64,000 nucleotides of DNA from Ariolimax columbianus (Eukaryota > Mollusca > Gastropoda > Stylommatophora > Arionidae). The translations under genes were made by a program, and so were the position numbers. This document shows, piece by piece, positions 59,901 through 64,000 of this stretch (the stretch's first letter is position 1; each line of letters begins with the position of its first letter). A model generated the notes under the pieces. The model ran no database searches and was not told the origin of the DNA. It worked only from the letters and a program-made list of their open reading frames with translations. The stretch is taken from contig JAVGWX010000002.1 of assembly GCA_036924085.1 (NCBI GenBank), positions 45,440,666-45,504,665 of the forward strand. The letters are read 5' to 3'.

Positions 59901-62900
59901 AAGCCCATCGTTTCTATTGTTCCTCCGATGATGTCTATCTTTGATTGGTTTATCTGTCTGTATACATCTATTTACCATATTCTTTGTTTATGAGTACAGA
60001 TCTCTCATATTTCCTCTCTCTGCTGTCTCTTCTGCATCCTGTGCCAGCTTGTCAATATATTCCCTTTTATTTTTCCTTATACATGTCTTGACCGCTTAAT
60101 ATGTAACAATATAATTACTCTGTGCTTCTGCTTTGGTGGCTCAGGTTCGGCAATTGTTGACTATAGCTTTTTTCTTTCATCTATTTTATGTAATATCTCT
60201 GTTGTGATCCATTCTTTGTGTTGGTTTCTCTTGAATCCCAGTTTCTTCACATGTCTTATTCCACATATCTTTAGCCTGGTCCCACATACTATTAATGTCT
60301 TCATCTTCATATAGCTCTTGTAGCACTTGATATCTGTTATTGTTTTTAGCTAAATTCTGTCTTCTTCTCCTGGTGTTGTGTACGTTATATCATGTTCTCC
60401 CTGTGCCCTGTACTTCTTTAGTTTTAGCTGCGAAATCCCCAGCTACATGTGGTGGTCTGACGCTACATCTGCACCTCGCTTTACTCTTACATCCTGTAGT
60501 ATACTTCTGAACGCTTGACTGACACAGATGTGATCAATCTGATTTTCCGTTACATGGTCTGGACATCGCCATGTGACCTTATGTATCTTTTTATGTGGAA
60601 ACATGCTTCCTCCAATTATCATTTTGTGTAGCGCACATAGCTCTGCAAGCATTTCTCCATTTTCGTTCATTTGTCTTCCCATAATTTGTTCGTTAACTAG
60701 GTTGTCTGCTCCTACTTTAACATTGAAGTCTCCCATTAAAATTAAGAGATCTTTCTTTTTCTGTGTGTCAAGGACCTCTTGCAGCTTGTTGTAGAACTCT
60801 TGCTTTTTATCATTGTTAGCCTCGTTAGTTGAGGCATAGCACTGAATGATGTTTATATTGATGTGTTTGTTCCTCGCTCTAAAATTGCACTCACGATTCG
60901 GTTGGTAATAGCCTCCCACTTTATGAGCGCCCGCTGTGCTTCTCTGGAGAGCATCAGTGTTACTGCCTCTGTATGTTGGGTTATCAGTTTCCTCGTTTCC
61001 AGGACACATTATCATCTCTCCAGTAGCCAGTCTCATCTCTCATGATTGTGTCTATCTTGTTTTGCACAGTCCTAGCACTGCCAATTTGTAATTTTTATCG
61101 TTTTAGCTATCTGGGCTGTTTTACCTGTCTGGTACATTGTTCTAACATTCCATGTCGCTATATTTTTAATCTTCTTGGTATTCAGATGGGCAGTCAGCCG
61201 TGGAGCTTCCTTGCGGCTTTCACTCCACTGCGCCATTTTTCTTGTTTCTGAAGACCCTTTCTTTCCCAAGGCCGTTTGCTTTTGCATTGTTATCAATGTT
61301 TTCGTAACCGACTTTAAAAAAATTAGATTTGGGTGGTCGGCCCTAACCTAACCTATTATACTCTAGATGAGTTGTTCGTGTTTAGTCTATTCACTCCCCC
61401 ATGACCTATCCAACTTGGGTGACCCTTCTGGAAGCTTTCACTTTCGTTGGCTTAGCTCCTGTGATCATTGAGACATGCAAGCTCTGACACCACCATTTCA
61501 AGGTAACGGACTTGAGCACAATTCTGTTACAGGTTTAGTAGATTTAAATACATAAGTTTATTTCTCACTAAATACATTTTTTTTTAGCCATTAGTCCCTC
61601 AAGTCCGTTACCTTAAAACGGTGGTGGCAGAGCTTGCATGGCTTAGCTCCTGTGATCATTGAGACATGCAAGCTCTGCCACCACCATTTCAAGGTAACGG
61701 ACTTGAGGGACTAATGGCTAAAAAAAAATGTATTTAGTGAGAAATAAACTTATGTATTTAAATCTACTAAGCCTGTAACAGAATTGTGCTCAAAATACCA
61801 TCATCATCATCATCATGTAGCATGTCCTTTGCACAACGTCGCTGTCATGACAGCCTGTCTAGGAAACTCAATCTTTCACCAGTCTTCTGACCTGATGTAA
61901 GGCCAAATCCAGCGTCTCCTTGATTTCATGGGTCCATCATCTTCTCGGTTGGCCCCTGCCTCTCTTCCCAGTGACCATGCCTTCCATAACCAGTCTCTTC
62001 AGTTCGTTGTGTCATTTGACGTTGTGTCCAAAAAACCTCAATTTTCAGGTCATTATGTCATTTATGAGCCAACTCTCCTCTACATTCAAGTCTTGCCGGA
62101 TGCATTTGTTTTTTTTTTTCTTTGTCCACAGAATTTTCAGGACTCTTCTGTAACACTGTGTTTCAAAAGCACCAATATTCGCTCTTATTGCTTTTGTAAT
62201 CGTCCATGTTTCACATCCATAGGTTGCCATAGGAAAAATGCATGTTATTAGGATCTTTAGTTTTAATTCTTTGTTTTTATTATGCCATAGATTCTGCATA
62301 CTCCTTATCTTCTGCATTGCCATAGTCAATCATCTTCTTACTTCTTTTGTACAGTCTCCATTGTTGTTCAGTATTGATCCCAGATATTCAAAATGTGCAA
62401 CATTTTCAATCTCTTCGCCAGCTATCTCAATTTTAGGTTGAAGTTTTGTCTTACCAGTTGTCATTATCTTTGTTTTCTTTGTATTCAGGTAGAGATTATG
62501 GACTTCATTATGTTTCTGGACATGTAATTATTTGTTCTAGTCCTTTAGCGCTGTTTGAGAGCAAAACTGTGTCGTAGGTATATCATATTTCCGGTATCTC
62601 CTTTCCTCCTATTGTGAAAGGATCGAAGTCTGTGGAAATTGGATCTGCCTTTACATTCCTGATAATTTTTTCCCGCATATATGTTGAACAGGTATGGTGA
62701 AAGAATGCAGCCCTGTCTGATCCCCTTGTGTATCTCAAACCAATCTGAGGTTTCACCATGTATTCTAACGGCTGCTTGCTGCCCCCTGTAGAGGGTTTCT
62801 ATTAGTTGAACCAGATGTGTTGGGAAGCCCATATCTTTCATAATGTTCCACATTTGCTGATATTTTACGCAGTCAAAGGCCTTGGTGTAGTCTATAAAAC

Positions 62901-64000
62901 AAGCATAAACAAAATACCATAAATAGCAAAAAGAAAAAGATATCCAACAAGAACTGGATTTTGAGGAAAATTTGCTAGTAAACAATATCTTGACCAGAAA
63001 GCTAAAATATTTTGGCTACATCAGACGTCATAATAGCCTGGAGAGAACGATACTAGAGGGTATGGTTCCTGGAAAGCAAGGCAGAGGCAGACCGAGGAGA
63101 AGATGTACAAAAGATATCATGGAAGTCCGAGAATGACAGCAACAGAAGCGGGATTTCTGGCTAGAGATCAAGTCTTACAGATCGGCTGTTGTGAGAGTGA
63201 TGTTCTGCAAAGAATATGCTACATGATGATGAGATGAAACCTATGTATAACCAATTATTCTTTCAACAATCAATTGTTAACAGCTATATAGATAGTCTCT
63301 CTTACTTCTCAGCAATACCACAATTGAAAACAAAATTTGTTTAAACAACTGCTGCAAATATCATAATTTGCCTATCGTGAATATTGAATTCCTTTCGTCA
63401 TAAACGGTAAGCTTTACTGGCTACATACGTTTAAACTAAAATATAGTCAGGATTTCATGTTTTGTAAAGAATAACAGAAACAATTACATTTCCAACTCTT
63501 CTGCACTATTATTTCTGAGAAAACAGTTTAAATGAATGCTTACCAATTGTTTCAATAACAGTCACACGGACTTTCCAATGTTGATGAGCTATAGTTAAAA
63601 GGAGAGGCTTAACAAGACTTTCAGCTTGCATGTAAAAATACTGTGGACATAATTTTGCTAAAAGTGATGAACATTTGCAGCTTTCTTTTTTTACGTCTGC
63701 ATAAGGATCCACTAAAGTTTTCTGAAGAATTCTCACACAGTCCTCAACATAAACTCCCATTTTACTGCCACATTTTTCAGTAATAAACAAAAGGACTTCT
63801 ATAAGCTGCAGACGAATTTCTTCAGATGTCTCCACAATTTCCTGCTGTCCCAATCTCTGAACTAGCACTGGAATTGTATACGATAAGTAGTCTTCAGGAT
63901 TTGATACTCTCTGGTAAAAAGCAAATAGAATGGAAATGGAAAGTTCTCGACATTTTTCTACTGGGTCGGATAGCGTTTTCAAAAGTGGTTTTAATAATTC
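32816..64000 (-). CDS. DNAAF5: Dynein axonemal assembly factor 5 (HEATR2), 5' end beyond window
   Basis: Twelve minus-strand exons join into one continuous frame: 64000-63544 (edge), 56054-55978, 54652-54487, 53501-53415, 47193-46961, 46320-46093, 43594-43469, 41245-41077, 37746-37448, 35859-35692, 34191-34011 and 32958-32816 (stop TAG). The product is 777 visible residues, and vertebrate DNAAF5 is about 855, so roughly 80 N-terminal residues are missing. The whole protein is HEAT-type helical repeats, with no signal peptide or membrane segment. Stretches that track the family are [47 protein letters not shown] and the C-terminal [13 protein letters not shown]. Known role of the family: a cytoplasmic factor for preassembly of outer and inner dynein arms before import into motile cilia; loss causes primary ciliary dyskinesia in humans. 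A candidate AATAAA lies at 32755-32750, about 60 bases after the stop. The introns are filled with LINEs and SINEs. The assignment rests on homology by eye and on phase agreement at every junction. Confidence 0.95.
32960..34005. other. DNAAF5 last intron, no repeat family recognised
   Basis: Contains a 22-base direct repeat, TGGATTATGATAGGTTTTCA and following GC, at about 33,744 and 33,791. Otherwise unremarkable. Confidence 0.55.
34011..34191 (-). CDS. DNAAF5: DNAAF5 exon k
   Basis: A 181-base exon from [20 protein letters not shown] to [17 protein letters not shown]. Acceptor TCAG ends at 34192, donor GTACAT at 34010. The LLVHLDDPE segment is a hallmark of the C-terminal HEAT repeats of DNAAF5. 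Confidence 0.95.
34650..34947 (-). mobile_element. LINE RT C-terminal fragment
   Basis: Minus strand encodes [20 protein letters not shown], then [17 protein letters not shown] and a conserved-looking C-terminal [10 protein letters not shown]. The pattern W-HLMR followed by GRPRGRW is a LINE C-terminus; the clade is not resolved. Intronic in DNAAF5, on the same strand as the gene. Confidence 0.7.
34950..35120 (+). mobile_element. Family B (CR1-like) RT fragment
   Basis: [20 protein letters not shown], then [18 protein letters not shown], corresponds to the RT region just upstream of the part present at 3,690 (which starts NKKYSEW). Truncated by the repeat that follows. Confidence 0.7.
35185..35395 (+). 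repeat. Dispersed repeat T, copy 3 (longest)
   Basis: Contains CATTCATGCTGTAAAAGGCA, GTGGCTAGCAATTTCATTGT, GCTACCACTGCAAAAGCACA and TGTAGTGGTATCCCTCTACT, the most complete form of the T repeat in the window. It directly follows the CR1-like fragment, so T may be part of a LINE 3' region. Confidence 0.5.
35692..35859 (-). CDS. DNAAF5: DNAAF5 exon j
   Basis: A 168-base exon, 56 codons in phase 0, from [20 protein letters not shown] to [11 protein letters not shown]. Acceptor ACAG ends at 35860, donor GTATGT at 35691. The opening Met is internal, not a start: the reading frame comes from the previous exon in phase. Confidence 0.94.
35921..36071 (+). mobile_element. 151-bp GAAG-tailed SINE-like element (Y), intact TSD
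   Basis: TACTGAAGTCGGATGTGTTG at the start, GAGAATGATCGAAG near the end. Flanked by the perfect 16-bp target-site duplication CACATGTCTAAAATCT at 35905-35920 and 36072-36087. It sits in the DNAAF5 intron before exon j, in opposite orientation to the gene. Confidence 0.87.
36190..36640 (+). repeat. Dispersed repeat P, copy 1
   Basis: Shares ATTCAATACAAGTCTGAT, then CTGTCACAGATAATTTAATT, TTTTATTTTGAAGAAAC and AGAGTTGCAGTACTC with 42,750-43,080 and in part with 55,360-55,530. Unknown class; it has the look of a decayed DNA transposon. Confidence 0.5.
36872..37345 (+). mobile_element. tRNA-headed SINE with R-family body
   Basis: The head is GCTTAAGTAGCAGAGTGATA followed by B-box GGTTCAATCCC. 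The next module, TCCAGTCAACCCAGCTGTAA then ATGGGTATCT, matches the SINE at 46,400 and is common in molluscan SINEs. The 3' part (TGGAAACAGGCTGTTTTCAT, GATGTGAGGAAAGCTACAAC, TCATTGTGGGCATTCAATAA) defines the R family. About 470 bp, a composite of two modules. Confidence 0.7.
37448..37746 (-). CDS. DNAAF5: DNAAF5 exon i
   Basis: A 299-base exon and the largest internal one. It encodes [20 protein letters not shown], then [17 protein letters not shown] and [20 protein letters not shown], all clearly family-like. Acceptor GCAG ends at 37747, donor GTATTT at 37447. Confidence 0.94.
37977..38335 (-). mobile_element. Long form of the Y element
   Basis: Minus orientation: tail complement ACTTCTTCTACG at 37977, the 150-bp Y body, and then about 190 bp more on the 5' side (GGGTTAGCCTTCCCTCTTCG, GTTATCCGGGATCACTGTGT) that the short copies lack. 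The same extension occurs at 50,970-51,130. Confidence 0.75.
38590..38850 (+). mobile_element. tRNA-headed SINE (S family), copy 3
   Basis: GGATGAGTGGTAAGGTCTC head, GTGTTTGAATCTC B-box, then GGTGTCTACTTTTATTGAAT and AAAAGAACCCTTGGCAGGTT, with CTCAAAGAGTAGACTG in the position equivalent to 32,500 and 57,690. More diverged than the other two. Confidence 0.65.
39070..40562 (+). mobile_element. Mariner-like transposon with terminal inverted repeats
   Basis: A perfect 15-bp inverted repeat, AGTATCTGACCTTAA at 39084-39098 and its complement at 40545-40559, lies near both ends. Between them is a broken transposase: [24 protein letters not shown] linker, [20 protein letters not shown] (first catalytic Asp), [20 protein letters not shown] (second) and [10 protein letters not shown], where the third Asp is Asn. 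At least three frameshifts. About 1.5 kb, the usual mariner size. Intronic in DNAAF5. Confidence 0.88.
40570..41070. other. DNAAF5 intron, nothing recognised
   Basis: AT-rich, no coding or repeat signature by eye. Confidence 0.5.
41077..41245 (-). CDS. DNAAF5: DNAAF5 exon h
   Basis: A 169-base exon starting [20 protein letters not shown] and ending FDTLLVEG. Acceptor CTAG ends at 41246, donor GTATGA at 41076. It ends in phase 1, and the next exon supplies the two bases that complete a glycine. Confidence 0.88.
41465..41982 (+). repeat. R-family SINE-like repeat
   Basis: Contains GACGTTAGTCCGGTCAGACA, AACATACTGACCAGG, GGAAACAGGC, GATCCCCATAGTAGTGAGTG and GAGGAAAGCTACTACAACTT, and ends TCATTGTGGGCATTAAACAA plus CAACAACAGG. 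It carries a 5' extension shared with 10,665. Confidence 0.7.
42110..42460 (+). repeat. R-family SINE-like repeat, second tandem copy
   Basis: GTCTGGTCAGGCAAAACATA, GACCCTCACCTCGGCTTCCA, GATGTGAGGAAAGCTACGCC and TCATTGTGGGTATTCAACAA plus CAAC tail. It lies about 130 bp after the copy at 41,465, in the same orientation. Confidence 0.72.
42520..43080 (+). repeat. Dispersed repeat P, copy 2 (longest)
   Basis: TATTGCTTAGCTATGACATT, ATTCAATACAAGTCTGATTC, TGTCACAGATAATTTAATTA and AGTTGCAGTAATC link it to 36,190 and 55,230. No coding sequence is recognised. Confidence 0.5.
43235..43402 (-). mobile_element. tRNA-headed SINE (V family), copy 1
   Basis: On the minus strand: GGGAGCCAAGTAGCGAAGTG head (A-box region), B-box GGGTTCATTTCCC, then GAGGCGGAAATGG and GGGAAGTAAAGGTGGC. 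The copy at 58,125-58,318 matches in order and orientation. It is preceded by an (AT)n run at 43,215. Confidence 0.75.
43469..43594 (-). CDS. DNAAF5: DNAAF5 exon g
   Basis: A 126-base exon, 42 codons in phase 0, from [20 protein letters not shown] to SQNADSIDM. Acceptor TTTCAG ends at 43595, donor GTAAGA at 43468. A four-unit tandem repeat lies in the intron just upstream in transcription (43728-43938). Confidence 0.88.
43728..43938 (+). repeat. Tandem repeat, four units of about 48-54 bp
   Basis: CTGAAAATCGAATAATCTTC begins each unit, which ends TATTGTTATGTTATGTTTA. The first unit lacks one ATGTT duplication; units differ by one or two bases. Intronic in DNAAF5 near exon g. Confidence 0.9.
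44110..44295 (+). mobile_element. Possible tRNA-headed SINE
   Basis: TTAGTGAGTGGTTTGGATG resembles an A-box and GTGTTCAAAACCTC a B-box 35 bases on; AT-rich and GCAAGCAGCC body. Only one copy is recognised in the window. Confidence 0.35.
44330..44840 (-). mobile_element. LINE family C fragment: RT C-terminus
   Basis: Minus strand: [20 protein letters not shown], then [20 protein letters not shown] and, frameshifted, [15 protein letters not shown]. Corresponds to the last fifth of family C. It abuts an oppositely oriented RT fragment at 44,870. Confidence 0.6.
44870..45400 (+). mobile_element. LINE RT C-terminal fragment
   Basis: Plus strand: [40 protein letters not shown], a CHSS/VLLYGSETW-like region broken by frameshifts near 45,040-45,080, and [21 protein letters not shown] order is typical of L2-like LINE C-termini. 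Confidence 0.6.
45795..45955 (-). repeat. Dispersed repeat T, copy 4, inverted
   Basis: Complement contains GGCTAGCAACTTCATCGTGT, AATTATTGCTATGAAACTGC and CCACTGCAAATTCTTAGATA, matching the order in 35,185. Confidence 0.45.
46093..46320 (-). CDS. DNAAF5: DNAAF5 exon f
   Basis: A 228-base exon, 76 codons in phase 0, starting [20 protein letters not shown] and ending EAKMHVE. Acceptor CAG at 46323-46321, donor GTAAGG at 46092. The content matches the family's central region of weaker HEAT repeats. Confidence 0.9.
46400..46590 (-). mobile_element. tRNA-headed SINE (X family)
   Basis: Minus strand: GTGTCCGATTAGCGCAGTGG head with A-box, B-box GGGTTCAACTCCC, then ACTCCAGTTGACCAAGCTGC, AAATGGGTATCTGACACTGT and AGGGAACTGGTCACCCC. 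The module after the head also occurs in 36,872. The head looks tRNA-like, but there is no 3' acceptor stem, so it is not a tRNA gene. Confidence 0.75.
46798..46968 (+). mobile_element. 5'-truncated LINE A insertion with 17-bp TSD at a DNAAF5 splice site
   Basis: A 137-bp insert (46815-46951) lies between perfect copies of GTATCTTACTGATTTGA at 46798-46814 and 46952-46968. The insert encodes [20 protein letters not shown] then [20 protein letters not shown] and ends in GAAGAAGAAAGAAGAA, the C-terminus and tail of LINE A (compare 51,243-51,330 and 31,010-31,130). The duplicated target is the end of DNAAF5 exon e plus its donor. Confidence 0.92.
46961..47193 (-). CDS. DNAAF5: DNAAF5 exon e, with duplicated donor site downstream
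   Basis: A 233-base exon starting [20 protein letters not shown] and ending [12 protein letters not shown]. Acceptor ACAG ends at 47194. The donor GTAAGA at 46960 lies inside a 17-bp target-site duplication caused by a LINE insertion, so an identical donor exists again at 46806. Use of the near donor gives the conserved protein. Use of the far one would add 154 bases with an in-frame stop. Confidence 0.92.
47200..47845. other. DNAAF5 intron, nothing recognised
   Basis: GGTACTTGGGTGACC and GGTTCAACCAAATCAAATAG near 47,440-47,510 hint at a worn SINE, but no clear A-box/B-box pair was found. Confidence 0.45.
47850..50760 (+). mobile_element. LINE family C, near full-length but decayed
   Basis: Endonuclease pieces from 47900 (IMYSVHKE; later [14 protein letters not shown]) through a DHHL-like end near 48430, a basic linker at 48776-49140 ([20 protein letters not shown]), RT motifs near 49875 ([20 protein letters not shown]) and 50040-50130 ([18 protein letters not shown] then KKTGIQ), and a C-terminus to about 50,750. 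Frames are broken everywhere and a repeat Z copy interrupts it at 49,370-49,735. Opposite in strand to DNAAF5, whose intron holds it. Confidence 0.85.
49370..49735 (+). repeat. Non-autonomous repeat Z, copy 2, nested in LINE C
   Basis: GGGATCTTTGTGTAGGACAA, CCCCATAGAGAGCATGTTGT, AGGCAACTAACTGTGTGACA and ATTAAGATGGACTCGCACAT match the complement of 18,120-18,300. A further 150 bp (CAGGAAATCCTCCTCCCTGC and beyond) is seen only here. LINE C coding resumes just after it. Confidence 0.65.
50806..51135 (-). mobile_element. Long form of the Y element
   Basis: Minus orientation: GAAGAAGAAGAAAAC tail at 50806-50825, the Y body with GCTTGCTGAAGTCGGATGTG near 50950, and a 5' extension matching 38,150-38,335 (CATGGAGGTGTAGAAGGGTC on the plus strand). 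It ends close to the 3' end of LINE A at 51,190. Confidence 0.78.
51190..53335 (-). mobile_element. LINE family A: RT C-terminus plus RNase H
   Basis: Minus strand: [20 protein letters not shown] near 53290, [15 protein letters not shown], then degraded linker to a clean RNase H frame at 51890-51243 with [26 protein letters not shown] (here duplicated in tandem), [20 protein letters not shown] and a Cys-rich [17 protein letters not shown] tail. Truncated in the RT. It lies in the DNAAF5 intron between exons d and e. Confidence 0.9.
53415..53501 (-). CDS. DNAAF5: DNAAF5 exon d
   Basis: An 87-base exon encoding [17 protein letters not shown] followed by [11 protein letters not shown], a signature segment of DNAAF5. 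Acceptor CAG at 53504-53502, donor GTATGT at 53414. The next intron (6.2 kb) holds a LINE A copy and a LINE C copy. Confidence 0.93.
53820..54300 (-). mobile_element. LINE family F fragment: RT C-terminus
   Basis: Minus strand: [58 protein letters not shown] and a [12 protein letters not shown] end. The order NRF-CLRRLL-WQDxxPDxEV is diagnostic of a LINE RT C-terminal tail common in invertebrates. Between DNAAF5 exons c and d. Confidence 0.8.
54487..54652 (-). CDS. DNAAF5: DNAAF5 exon c
   Basis: A 166-base exon starting [19 protein letters not shown] and ending [10 protein letters not shown]. Acceptor AG at 54654-54653. The frame requires a donor GTTGGT at 54486; a better-looking GTAAAT lies 4 bases downstream, but its use would shift the frame and meet a stop a few codons into the next exon. 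Confidence 0.9.
54770..55110 (+). repeat. Degenerate minisatellite-like tract
   Basis: About ten diverged units of roughly 30-35 bases, each built on GGACTGCATGAGGACAAG and CTCAATTACTCAA-like halves (for example GGAATGCACAAGGACAAGCT, GGACTGCACCGGGAGAAACT). Intronic in DNAAF5. Confidence 0.6.
55230..55560 (+). repeat. Dispersed repeat P, copy 3
   Basis: GTTGCTTAGCTATGACATTT, ATAGATAATTGAATGATATA, TTTTATTTTGAAAAAAAAAA and AGAGTTGCAGCACAAGTC align with 42,560-43,060. An internal part is replaced by a TATATTATATTA run. Confidence 0.5.
55978..56054 (-). CDS. DNAAF5: DNAAF5 exon b
   Basis: A 77-base exon encoding [20 protein letters not shown] and then RLFDK. Acceptor AG at 56056-56055, donor GTAAGT at 55977-55972. 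It is too short for ORF calling but is one of the best-conserved parts of the family. The preceding intron, about 7.5 kb, carries the family C and D LINEs and the inverted repeat. Confidence 0.92.
56060..57510. other. DNAAF5 intron, mostly nothing recognised
   Basis: Apart from the R fragment at 56,760, only AT-rich non-coding sequence. A 112-codon plus-strand frame at 56,883-57,221 is hydrophobic by composition and has no recognised content. Confidence 0.5.
56760..56822 (+). repeat. Fragment of R-family repeat
   Basis: GAACTGAGACACCAGTTCAG followed by TCAGGCACAACATACTGACC matches 41,635-41,680 only. The surrounding sequence has no R signal. Confidence 0.45.
57516..57740 (+). mobile_element. 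tRNA-headed SINE (S family), copy 2
   Basis: TCGAGGTAAGGTGTCCGCC head, GTGGGTTCGAATCAGG B-box (a canonical GGTTCGAATC), TGGCAAATATTCCCTTAATC, AATCCCTCGGCAGTTAGAAA and AGAATAGGC. Matches 32,325-32,567 nearly end to end, but the 3' tail is worn. Confidence 0.8.
58125..58318 (-). mobile_element. tRNA-headed SINE (V family), copy 2, inside LINE C
   Basis: Minus strand: GGGAGCCGGGTGGTTAGCGC head, B-box GGGTTCATTCCCC, GAGGCGGAAATA, GGTCGACCTAGCC and GGGAAGTAAAAGTGGCGAGG. It splits the LINE C C-terminal coding (GHRI before it, ERGRPKN after it). The lower boundary is approximate. Confidence 0.8.
59134..59372 (-). mobile_element. tRNA-headed SINE (W family) inserted in the LINE C palm domain
   Basis: Minus strand: ACGGCGTGGTTAAGTTACAC (A-box) and GGGTTTGATCCCC (B-box), then a core GCTGAAGTCGGATGCACTGG shared with the Y elements. 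It interrupts the LINE right after YEKAFDS; AGTGGGG and AGTGTGG flank it as a 7-bp duplication (59373-59379 and 59127-59133). About 239 bp. Confidence 0.82.
61448..61792. repeat. Near-perfect 128-bp inverted repeat plus 69-bp direct repeat
   Basis: Arm 1 at 61513-61640 and arm 2 at 61665-61792 are reverse complements with three mismatches and no gaps, separated by 24 bases. A 69-bp segment beginning TGGCTTAGCTCCTGTGATCA at 61448-61516 is repeated at 61639-61707 with one mismatch, spanning the loop and the start of arm 2. No coding sequence. Confidence 0.95.
61800..62910 (-). mobile_element. RTE-like LINE (family D), minus copy
   Basis: Minus strand: [20 protein letters not shown] near 62900 (RT palm), [40 protein letters not shown], a degraded ADD region, then ISGIGSILN-like hinge near 62,370, [20 protein letters not shown] and [13 protein letters not shown], and a GRGQPRRWW-like tail, ending in a CATGCTACATGATGATGATG tail at 61,810. 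Starts abruptly in the palm. Confidence 0.85.
62925..63235 (+). mobile_element. RTE-like LINE (family D), plus copy, 3' end only
   Basis: Plus strand: [20 protein letters not shown], then [20 protein letters not shown] and a tail TATGCTACATGATGATGAG matching the other copy's 3' end. It sits head-to-head with the minus copy, with about 15 bases between them. Confidence 0.8.
63544..64000 (-). CDS. DNAAF5: DNAAF5 exon a (first visible, 5' truncated by window edge)
   Basis: The open frame runs to the window edge and begins [20 protein letters not shown], so the true start codon is outside. It encodes about 152 residues of HEAT repeats, including [20 protein letters not shown] and [15 protein letters not shown], both typical of the N-terminal third of the family. 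The donor GTAAGC at 63543-63538 leaves one base, which pairs with the next exon to restore a glycine codon. A TTG that could be read as a start at 63982 is not the real start, because the homology continues upstream of it. Confidence 0.93.

Larger units (their letters stand above)
57945..61300 (-). mobile_element. LINE family C, most complete copy, with two nested SINEs
   Basis: Minus strand from 61296: [20 protein letters not shown] (endonuclease start), [60 protein letters not shown] from 59908 with [35 protein letters not shown] and [11 protein letters not shown]; after a [57 protein letters not shown] and [20 protein letters not shown]; after a second [24 protein letters not shown] to a stop near 57,950 and a TTGATTGATT tail. 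About 3.3 kb, catalytic residues visible, but frameshifts and stops make it inactive. Confidence 0.93.

Noticed and set aside
61372..61440. CCTAACCTAACC run as telomere-like sequence
   Set aside because: Only two units, next to the 5' end of LINE C; too short to mean anything.
61513..61792. The palindrome as a microRNA precursor
   Set aside because: The arms are far longer and more perfectly paired than animal miRNA hairpins; siRNA-type processing is possible but not shown.

Overview
This is a repeat-choked stretch of an animal nuclear genome. There are no operons or ribosome-binding sites. The protein exons are short and bounded by GT/AG splice signals, and almost every longer open frame is a decayed reverse transcriptase, RNase H or transposase. 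The SINE bodies with tRNA heads and the mix of LINE types resemble those of lophotrochozoans, most likely a mollusc (perhaps a gastropod). That assignment is an inference; the two host genes only say ciliated bilaterian.

Two host genes are recognisable, both on the minus strand and both cut by the window edges. The right half (32,816-64,000) holds the dynein arm assembly factor DNAAF5 (HEATR2): 12 exons, 2,334 coding bases in one continuous frame, 777 residues plus the stop, lacking only an N-terminal part beyond position 64,000. The left part (2,720-14,354) holds the first three coding exons of a TMEM184-family membrane protein. Its remaining exons lie below position 1, and a probable promoter and 5' UTR exon lies near 17,525-17,680.

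Everything else is mobile-element debris in introns and between the genes. LINE families are named here for cross-reference. A: RNase H-bearing LINE (1-1,330, 30,180-31,130, 46,815-46,951, 51,190-53,335). B: CR1-like (3,690-6,130 split by an insertion, 34,950-35,120). C: endonuclease-RT element (8,380-9,060, 44,330-44,840, 47,850-50,760, 57,945-61,300). D: head-to-head pair at 61,800-63,235. E: 15,826-16,540 and 28,108-28,210. F: 19,270-19,780, 22,990-23,250, 53,820-54,300. G: RTE-like, 23,510-24,240. H: second RNase H type, 6,930-7,620 and 18,355-18,745. There are also two mariner-like DNA transposons, a hAT-like remnant and at least seven SINE or non-autonomous repeat families, several with intact target-site duplications.

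The host genes do not form a visible functional unit. The most notable structures are three. A 137-bp LINE A tail lies inside DNAAF5, and its 17-bp target duplication has copied a 5' splice site. A near-perfect 128-bp inverted repeat lies at 61,513-61,792. Several SINE families carry tails matching particular LINEs. I see no convincing evidence of a novel host defence or metabolic system.
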